Source of the DNA: an uncultured Eubacteriales bacterium
GTDB lineage: Bacteria > Bacillota > Clostridia > TANB77 > CAG-508
DNA length: 6,524 nt
Assembly: GCA_902760765.1 (NCBI GenBank)
Contig: CACWHO010000119.1
Span: 1-6,524, forward strand
Reading direction: 5' to 3'
Numbering within the stretch: position 1 is the first letter of the stretch; the number at the start of each line of letters is the position of its first letter. A program made the position numbers and the translations under genes. The notes below the pieces were generated by a model, which saw nothing but the letters and a program-made list of their open reading frames with translations, made no database searches and was not told the origin of the DNA. Below, in pieces: positions 1 to 4,042 of the stretch.

Positions 1-1
1 T

Positions 2-154
2 GATGAAAAGTTTGAGAAATCATATGTAAATGTAAAAGACAAACAAAAGCTAAAAGAAATTTCAGAAAGAATAGCAATGTATATTGGAAAAGATGAATTT
101 AAAGAATTAATTAGAAAAATTGAGGATGTTTTAGATGAGAAACGAGAAGTTTAA
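2..154 (+). CDS. C-terminal end of an unidentified protein
   Basis: An open frame runs in from the left edge and stops at TAA 152-154, giving about 50 residues. The piece is strongly charged and probably helical, ending in EDVLDEKREV, with many Lys and Glu. No family is recognised. It overlaps the start of the avd gene by 20 bp in another frame, so the two are probably cotranscribed and translationally linked. DGR target proteins usually lie on this side of avd, but this tail has none of the marks of a variable domain (no WLASP and no GVRPVVSL-like end), so it is more likely another accessory or unrelated gene. The start lies outside the window. Confidence 0.55.
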   Translation, partial: DEKFEKSYVNVKDKQKLKEISERIAMYIGKDEFKELIRKIEDVLDEKREV

Positions 155-563
155 AATAATTGATTTTATAAGGCAACTTATAGTAAGTGTAGATACTGAA
201 CTAGAAAATTTCCCAAATAAAGAATTAGAATTAAAAAGAAGAATATCAAATAACAGCTATGACATTTTAGAAATAGCATACAAAGCAAACTCAATACAAG
301 ATATAAAAGAAAAAGTAAGTTTGCTAAATGCGAAAGCAAACTCAATACAAGATATAAAAGAAAAAGTAAGTTTGCTAAATGCGATACTCGCAAAGATAAA
401 AGTAATTGATTTTTTATTAAATCTAGCAAATGACAAACAATTAATAACAAAGAAAAAATATGTAAAATTGGCAGAAAGAATAGATGACATTACTAAATAT
501 ACTTGTGGATGGATGAATTCACTAACAAAAAATGAAATGAAACAAAATATAATTAATAGCTAA
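135..563 (+). CDS. avd: DGR accessory protein Avd (four-helix bundle), with internal 17-residue duplication
   Basis: This 142-residue protein is predicted to be almost entirely helical and basic. It fits the Avd accessory proteins of diversity-generating retroelements, small four-helix-bundle proteins related to the 23S rRNA intervening-sequence protein family. Family-like traits are the N-terminal FKIIDFIRQLI helix, the LAKIKVIDFLLNLAND stretch, the ITKKKYVKLAERIDDI helix and the GWMNSL motif near the C-terminus. In characterised DGRs Avd forms an oligomer that binds the reverse transcriptase and template RNA and is needed for mutagenic cDNA synthesis. The start ATG135 has a GAGG Shine-Dalgarno at 122-125 with 9-nt spacing. 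Residues 50-66 and 67-83 are identical (KANSIQD...SLLNA); without the extra copy the protein would be 125 residues, close to the usual Avd size of 120-130. The duplication is in frame, but it inserts several helical turns into the bundle, so activity is uncertain. The template repeat and RT follow directly, which supports the call. Confidence 0.85.
   Translation: MRNEKFKIIDFIRQLIVSVDTELENFPNKELELKRRISNNSYDILEIAYKANSIQDIKEKVSLLNAKANSIQDIKEKVSLLNAILAKIKVIDFLLNLANDKQLITKKKYVKLAERIDDITKYTCGWMNSLTKNEMKQNIINS
282..383 (+). repeat. Perfect 51-bp tandem duplication inside avd
   Basis: Bases 282-332 and 333-383 are identical, and the match extends one further base (333/384). Each copy encodes KANSIQDIKEKVSLLNA. 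The unit is a multiple of three, so the reading frame is kept. The absence of any difference between the copies suggests a recent event or an assembly artefact. Confidence 0.97.
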
Positions 564-574
564 TAAATTATTAG
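560..574 (+). other. Inverted repeat at the avd stop, just 5' of the template repeat
   Basis: CTAATAA-A-TTATTAG is a perfect 7-bp inverted repeat around one central base. It contains the avd stop codon (561-563) and ends a few bases before the template repeat. It has no T-tract, so it is not a normal terminator. In RNA the outer 5-6 pairs could form a small hairpin at the 5' border of the template RNA. A related element, TAATAATTATTA, lies at 698-709 just after the template repeat. Confidence 0.5.
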
Positions 575-579
575 GGCTT

Positions 580-690
580 GGTTGAATGTGGCTGGCTTCT
601 CCTTCTGCTAACAACTCTAACAATGTGTGCAATGTGAACGGCAACAATGCGAACTTGAACAACAACAACGACAACAACACAAATGGTACC
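580..690 (+). repeat. DGR template repeat (TR), Asn-codon rich
   Basis: Read in the frame beginning at 586, this stretch gives (M)WLASPSANNSNN, continues with isolated G, A, L and D residues among Asn, and ends TNG at 687. It holds 16 Asn codons, 12 of them AAC. This is the known design of a DGR template repeat: A-to-N changes during reverse transcription turn AAC into many other sense codons but never into a stop. WLASPS is typical of the variable repeats of a C-type-lectin-like target domain common in gut Firmicutes (compare WLASPS...YGVRPVVSL). The stretch is visibly richer in G and C than its flanks. It lies between avd and the RT, the usual TR place. Exact borders cannot be set without the matching variable repeat, which is not in this window; the 3' limit may be near the GGTACC palindrome (685-690). 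Confidence 0.88.
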
Positions 691-826
691 ATTTTTTTAA
701 TAATTATTATGTGTCAAAACTTATTATTTTCTTATAATTGCTATGCATTAAACTTATCAATTTATTATTATCAATAGAAAGGGATTAATCAGTTATTAGA
801 TTAATATAATTGATTATATGTGAGAT
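691..826 (+). ncRNA. DGR spacer RNA between TR and RT, with two hairpins
   Basis: This non-coding stretch of about 136 nt separates the template repeat from the RT start. It is comparable to the roughly 140-nt spacer of the Bordetella phage DGR, which is part of the structured RNA that primes cDNA synthesis. Visible structure: the palindrome TAATAATTATTA (698-709); a hairpin with stem ATTAATC (784-790) and GATTAAT (799-805) and an 8-nt loop; and ATATAAT (804-810) with ATTATAT (813-819) immediately before the RT. The last two share two bases and could be alternatives. The RNA role is inferred from position and family knowledge; the base composition is so AT-rich that short inverted repeats are not by themselves strong evidence. 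Confidence 0.5.
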
Positions 827-982
827 ATGAAAAGAAAAGGAAATTTATATAAAAATATTTATAATATAGCAAATATTGAAAAAGCCTTTGATGAAGTTTG
901 CAAAAACACACATAATAAAAAAAGAGTATTTGATATGAAACAATATAAAACACACATAATAAAAAAAGAGTATTTGATATGA
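827..982 (+). CDS. N-terminal fragment of the DGR reverse transcriptase (frameshifted)
   Basis: ATG827 opens a 51-codon frame starting MKRKGNLYKNIYNIANI and EKAFDEVCKNTHNKKR. This is the usual N-terminus of clostridial DGR-type reverse transcriptases, before the finger domain. The natural sequence would continue VFDMKQYRAIYISR. A 44-bp tandem duplication (903-990) instead sends the frame into KTHIIKKEYLI and TGA at 980-982. Removing one copy joins this piece to the following frame as one continuous protein of 318 residues. The stop overlaps the ATG of the RT body (ATGA, 979-982), a classic arrangement for stop-restart translation. An in-frame TGA at 821-823 rules out a longer start. No good Shine-Dalgarno is seen near 827; GTGAG at 820-824 is too close, and AGAAAGGG at about 776-783 is too far. 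Confidence 0.8.
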   Translation: MKRKGNLYKNIYNIANIEKAFDEVCKNTHNKKRVFDMKQYKTHIIKKEYLI

Positions 983-990
983 AACAATAT
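903..990 (+). repeat. Perfect 44-bp tandem duplication in the 5' part of the RT gene
   Basis: Bases 903-946 and 947-990 are identical, and the match also holds for one further base (947/991). The unit covers the codons for KNTHNKKRVFDMKQY. Because 44 is not a multiple of three, it shifts the frame and splits the RT gene. Confidence 0.97.
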
Positions 991-1827
991 AGAGCAATTT
1001 ATATTTCAAGAATTTATAAAATTTTGAAAGAAAAAAATTATAATGTTGGGGAATATAATAAATTTATTGTCTATGAACCTAAAAAGAGAGAAATAGTTAG
1101 CCAAAAAACACAAGATAAAGTTATAAATCATTTGGTTGCAAGATATATCCTTTATCCAGCAATAATCCCATGTTTACTTGATATCAATGTAGCGAGCAGG
1201 AAAAATATGGGGACTTCTGCAGGACTTTTGTATGAGAAAAAATTTATTGAAAAATGCAAAATAAAATATGAAAAATTTTATGTACTAAAATGTGATATAT
1301 CAAAATTTTTTTCAAGTATAAATCATGATATTTTAAAGGAAAAATTGAGAAGAAGAATAAAAGATAATGATGCGTTAAAAATAGTATTTGATATTATAGA
1401 TAGCAACGAGAAAGGCCTTAGCATAGGATTAATGACAAACCAAGTACTTGCAATTTTTTATCTAAATGATATGGACCATTTTATTAAAGAAAAATTAAAA
1501 ATAAAATATTATGTTCGCTATCAGGATGATTTTATGTTATTTAGCCAATCTAAAGAATATTTAAAATATTGTAAAACAAAAATTGAAAATTTTTTAGAAA
1601 ATGAAAAATTAAAGCTGAACCCTAAAACAAGAATTTATAAAAATACGGATAATTTTACTTTTTTAGGAAGAAATAAAAAGGGAAAATATATAAGATATAG
1701 AAATTTAAAAAGAAAAATAAAAGCTAGAAAACATATGTATAATGCAGGTTATATAAACCTTAATAGCTATTGGCAAACAATAAATTGCTATGAGGCTTTG
1801 GTAAAAAGAAACATAGATATTAGTTAA
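979..1827 (+). CDS. DGR-type reverse transcriptase, main body (N-terminus displaced by duplication)
   Basis: This 282-residue product is the catalytic body of a diversity-generating retroelement reverse transcriptase. It would copy the template repeat RNA into adenine-mutagenised cDNA, which then replaces the variable repeat of a target gene. Visible family motifs: YEPKKREIVSQ at 32-42, NHLVARYILYPAI at 50-62, NVASRKNMGTSAGL at 70-83, motif A LKCDISKFFSS at 103-113 (catalytic D106), GLSIGLMTNQVLAIFYLND at 146-164, the YQDD box at 181-184 (catalytic D183 and D184), and FLGRNKKGKY at 228-237. The C-terminus looks complete. DGR RTs normally carry IGxxxSQ where other RTs have QGxxxSP; here it reads IGLMTNQ, with Asn in place of Ser. 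The ATG979 start is a duplicated internal Met rather than the original start, so about 36 N-terminal residues are encoded separately at 827-982. Translation could restart at the ATGA overlap. Whether the enzyme works is unclear. Confidence 0.88.
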   Translation: MKQYRAIYISRIYKILKEKNYNVGEYNKFIVYEPKKREIVSQKTQDKVINHLVARYILYPAIIPCLLDINVASRKNMGTSAGLLYEKKFIEKCKIKYEKFYVLKCDISKFFSSINHDILKEKLRRRIKDNDALKIVFDIIDSNEKGLSIGLMTNQVLAIFYLNDMDHFIKEKLKIKYYVRYQDDFMLFSQSKEYLKYCKTKIENFLENEKLKLNPKTRIYKNTDNFTFLGRNKKGKYIRYRNLKRKIKARKHMYNAGYINLNSYWQTINCYEALVKRNIDIS

Positions 1828-1926
1828 TATAAATTAAATCATGTTGTTTCAAGAAATAAGATAATGGTTTAACATAAAAATATAAATATTGCTGGTAAAA
1901 AAATTTTAGTATAACAGCAAAAAGTG

Positions 1927-1955
1927 TTGACATAAATAATTTATTGTGATATAAA
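1927..1955 (+). promoter_or_regulatory. Sigma-A-type promoter
   Basis: A perfect -35 TTGACA (1927-1932) is followed after 17 bp by TATAAA (1950-1955), one mismatch from the -10 consensus. The start point would be near 1962. The spacer contains the dyad ATAAAT-A-ATTTAT (1932-1944). No gene follows for more than 400 bp, and a terminator-like hairpin begins about 10 nt after the predicted start, so its product is unclear. Confidence 0.6.
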
Positions 1956-1970
1956 TATACTATTCTATTT

Positions 1971-1990
1971 AAGCAATTAGTTGCTTTTTT
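1971..1990 (+). terminator. Short intrinsic terminator-like hairpin
   Basis: AAGCAA (1971-1976) pairs with TTGCTT (1981-1986) across a TTAG loop, and the T-run continues to 1990. The stem is short and has only two G-C pairs, so it would be a weak terminator. It could end the transcript coming from the RT, or attenuate the promoter at 1927-1955. Confidence 0.5.
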
Positions 1991-2350
1991 AATTCAATAA
2001 TTTAAGATAATAGAAAAGTTTTAAATTAAAATCTTTTTAATCAAAAATTTAAATTCAAAAAAAGTTTTCAGTTTGAATATTAAAAGTTAAAGTCTTTAAA
2101 ATTAAATTCCACCATTTTTTAATAATTTATTTTATAAAAATTCTTTAATTTAGTTAAAATTTTTAATCTTTTATTATTTTGAAATTCAAATCTTATTTTA
2201 ATCAATATTAAAAATCTAAATTCTAGATTCAAATTTCAAAAAAAATTTAAATTCAAAACAAATTCCCAAAATAAAATTTAAAATTATTGTATTAAAACGG
2301 CACTAATTCAACTTAATAGAAAATATTAACAAAAAAGTTATAGTAAATAC

Positions 2351-2387
2351 TTGAAAAATTAAAAAGCAATTGCTATAATAAAGGAGG
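2351..2387 (+). promoter_or_regulatory. Extended -10 promoter with strong Shine-Dalgarno for the Rpn-like remnant
   Basis: TTGAAA (2351-2356), 17 bp, then TATAAT (2374-2379) with a TG one base upstream (2371-2372), an extended -10. The palindrome AGCAATTGCT (2365-2374) lies in the spacer and touches the -10, a possible operator. AAGGAGG (2381-2387) follows at once. The predicted transcript start (near 2386) would fall inside the Shine-Dalgarno, so this promoter may give a nearly leaderless message or the site may be served by an upstream start. The AAGGAGG is 3 nt from ATG2391 (a 14-codon frame) and 13 nt from ATG2401 (the remnant frame), neither of them ideal. Confidence 0.55.
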
Positions 2388-2400
2388 CAAATGAAAATTA

Positions 2401-3003
2401 ATGAAAAAGGACAAAAAGATATCAAAAAGAAATGAGATTTATAAATCAAAAATAATCTCAAGAGAGTCAAGGGCAGGAGAAGAATATAAAAAAACAAAAA
2501 AGGTAATATCTGTATTGATATTGAATTTTAATCTATTTGGATTTGAAGAGTATATGCAAAAAGCATTAACAGTATTGGAAAGACATAGAGAATATGTAAT
2601 TGAAGGAATGCCAATAACATATTATATTCAATTACCAAAATTTAGAGAAATAAATTCTGATATGAATAATAAACTAGAACAATGGTTAGTATTTATGGAT
2701 GGAGAAGATTGGGGGAAAATAAAGATGGCAGAGAAGAATAATAGAATATTAAAAGAGGCAGAAAAAGAATTAGAATATTTAACAGGAGATGCGGAAACAA
2801 GAAGATTAGCAGAGATTAGAGAAGAAGCTGAATTTGATTGGAATTGGTCAATGGCACACGCAAAAGATGCTGGAATAGAACAAGGCACAAAACAAACTAA
2901 AATTGAAACTGCTAAAAAATTATTAAAAATGGGACTAAGTATAGAACAAATTTCAGAAGCCACAGAACTTAGTAAAGAAGAAATAAATAAATTAACTATA
3001 TAA
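2401..3003 (+). pseudogene. 5'-truncated Rpn / PD-(D/E)XK family putative transposase
   Basis: The 200-residue product matches the second half of Rpn-type recombination-promoting nucleases (the PD-(D/E)XK 'putative transposase' family), whose members are usually near 300 residues. Recognisable parts are KSKIISRESRAGEEYKKTKK (15-34), the VISVLILNFNLF strand (35-46), YIQLPKF (75-81), LEQWLVFM (92-99), the charged helix (about 108-145), and the C-terminal KKLLKMGLSIEQISEATELS segment (172-191), a helix-turn-helix-like tail common in the family. The N-terminal part holding the catalytic Asp and the Glu-x-Gln strand (NIEIQ-type motif) is absent, so the protein should have no nuclease activity. Strong promoter and Shine-Dalgarno signals just upstream suggest that the original 5' end was kept and an internal segment deleted. 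It ends at TAA 3001-3003, overlapping the convergent transporter gene by 8 bp. The truncation is inferred from remembered family architecture. Confidence 0.72.
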
Positions 3004-3835
3004 TTTCAATAATTATTCCTGAAATTGCACCTATAAAATAAACCAATGACATTATTTTTAAATTTTCTTTTACATTTTTATTTGTTTTAAATAATACAGC
3101 AAGACCAATTCCAGCACCTGTTAAAAGCCCTGCAATCATACTTCCAAAAGAAATAACTTTATCCAAATATAAATTTGTTAAAATTACAGAGGCAGCACAA
3201 TTTGGAATTAATCCAATTAAAGAAGAAATAATTGGTCCTAATATTTTTTTGTTCAAAATCCAGCTTGCAATAGTGTTTTCTCCAATAAAATAAACTGCGG
3301 TATTTATTAAAAATGTTATTACTAAAATGTATGCAAAAATACTTAAAGTGTGGTGTATTGAAGATTTAAAAATACCATCTTCGTCACAATGGCAATTATC
3401 TTCTTCACATAAGTGTTGTATTTCAACTTTTTTTTCATTGTTTTTAGATTTTGTAATTTGTATAACAAAGTCTATAATAATTCCAGCAATAATACCAATA
3501 AGTATTTTTATTCCAATTATTTTAAATATTAATGAAGGTTCTACTTGTTTTGAAATGAATATTGGTAACATTTCATCAGATGTTGAAAGATATACAGAAA
3601 TTAATGTTCCAAGGGTTATAACTCTGCCAGCATATAAATTTGTTGCAGAAACAGAAAAACCACATTGTGGAAATGCACCTAAAATACCGCCAATAACTGG
3701 CCCAAATTTACCTGATTTTTCTATAGCTTTTTTTGATTTTTCTCCCATTTTGTGTTCCATATATTCAAGAATTAAATATGTAACAAATAAAAATGGTAAT
3801 AATTTTATAGTGAAATTTTTACATAGATTTACCAT
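2996..3835 (-). CDS. ArsP_2-type polytopic membrane transporter (putative manganese / heavy-metal exporter)
   Basis: This 279-residue protein is very hydrophobic, with eight or more likely membrane segments. It resembles the ArsP_2 family (annotated as putative 10-TM heavy-metal exporter or putative manganese transporter). Key features: LLPFLFVTYLILEYMEHK (12-29), GAFPQCGFSVSATNLYAGR (53-71), STSDEMLP (84-91), and in the second half GLIPNCAASVILTNLY (208-223). The paired PQCGFS and PNCAAS loops show an internal repeat. Between the halves is a metal-ligand-rich loop, HLCEEDNCHCDED (141-153), plus HH at 161-162, which could bind a cation. The substrate is not proven by sequence. ATG3833-3835 has no Shine-Dalgarno. 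The frame stays open nine codons further, to a TAG at about 3863-3865, with no ATG, GTG or TTG among them. The start lies only about 30 nt after a minus-strand terminator. Its TAG (2996-2998) overlaps the end of the convergent Rpn remnant. Confidence 0.75.
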   Translation of the reverse strand: MVNLCKNFTIKLLPFLFVTYLILEYMEHKMGEKSKKAIEKSGKFGPVIGGILGAFPQCGFSVSATNLYAGRVITLGTLISVYLSTSDEMLPIFISKQVEPSLIFKIIGIKILIGIIAGIIIDFVIQITKSKNNEKKVEIQHLCEEDNCHCDEDGIFKSSIHHTLSIFAYILVITFLINTAVYFIGENTIASWILNKKILGPIISSLIGLIPNCAASVILTNLYLDKVISFGSMIAGLLTGAGIGLAVLFKTNKNVKENLKIMSLVYFIGAISGIIIEII

Positions 3836-3866
3836 TTTTTCAAGTAAATCAAGTTTAAATATCTAA

Positions 3867-3892
3867 AAGTGAGAGCTTTGAAACTCCCACTT
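3867..3892 (-). terminator. Intrinsic terminator after the VirD4/TraG-like gene
   Basis: Read on the minus strand, AAGTGGGAG and CTCTCACTT form a 9-bp stem with one G-U pair and an 8-nt loop, followed by TT. On the plus strand the same position is an A-C mismatch, so the hairpin fits the minus strand. It starts 5 nt after the stop codon at 3898-3900, marking that stop as the natural end of the upstream transcript. Confidence 0.65.
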
Positions 3893-3897
3893 AAATT

Positions 3898-4042
3898 TTA
3901 TTTTTTTCTTTTATTTTTTAAATTTACTATTATTGCATCTTCGTTGTCAAATAAATAGCTTGAATCTGTTGTATCTGTCTGAATTGGATTATATTCATTA
4001 TCATCATCTTTAAAATCAATGTTATTTGCATCAAATTTCTTT
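3898..4042 (-). pseudogene. Probable out-of-frame C-terminal tail of the VirD4/TraG-like protein
   Basis: The frame offset by one base from the coupling-protein gene is open through this segment and encodes FDANNIDFKDDDNEYNPIQ, then TDTTDSSYLFDNEDAIIVNLKNKRKK, ending in TAA at 3898-3900. It is an acidic, low-complexity tail closed by a basic cluster, a plausible cytoplasmic end for a coupling protein. The main frame stops at TGA 4031-4033 after GKEI. Dropping a single base within about 4031-4045 would give a continuous ...SNGKEFDANNIDF... The terminator directly after 3898 supports this as the ancestral end. Part of the frame further upstream (to 4107) is only a shadow of the main gene. A separate 69-residue gene starting at 4107 is possible but less likely, since it has no visible ribosome site and overlaps the main gene. 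Confidence 0.5.

Larger units (their letters stand above)
1828..2350. other. Long AT-rich intergenic stretch without a gene
   Basis: No credible coding frame is present on either strand; stops are frequent and the composition is almost pure A/T between about 1990 and 2290. It contains a promoter (1927-1955) and a terminator-like hairpin (1971-1990), listed separately. Other structure: TTGCTG (1889-1894) pairing with CAGCAA (1915-1920); an 18-bp direct repeat with core TTTAAATTC at 2043-2060 and 2241-2258; and a short dyad AATCTA-N5-TAGATT at 2213-2229. Many overlapping AAATTCAAA-like words occur. At this composition such repeats are weak evidence of function. Nothing marks an origin, an attachment site or an RNA gene with confidence. 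Confidence 0.7.

Noticed and set aside
178..490. Two minus-strand frames opposite avd
   Set aside because: They are shadows of the avd gene; hydrophobic, repetitive from the duplication, no ribosome site.
586..777. A 63-codon plus-strand frame beginning at the Asn-rich stretch
   Set aside because: It is the template repeat read as protein plus spacer; no ribosome site, and the region acts as RNA template in DGRs.
282..990. CRISPR-like array from the repeated units
   Set aside because: The two repeats differ, are directly tandem without spacers, and lie inside coding sequence.
1828..2400. Insertion-sequence ends or attachment sites in the AT-rich gap
   Set aside because: No terminal inverted repeats, target duplications or transposase frame could be identified.
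2391..2435. A 14-codon frame after AAGGAGG (MKINEKGQKDIKKK)
   Set aside because: Kept only as a possible leftover start of the truncated Rpn gene; too short and unsupported as a gene.
3327..3866. A 179-codon plus-strand frame opposite the transporter
   Set aside because: Shadow of a clearly coding membrane protein; no family resemblance and low-complexity composition.
4031..4033. TGA read as Trp (alternative code) to extend the coupling protein
   Set aside because: Reading through gives only a few more residues before TAA, and Trp is encoded by TGG throughout; the standard code fits.
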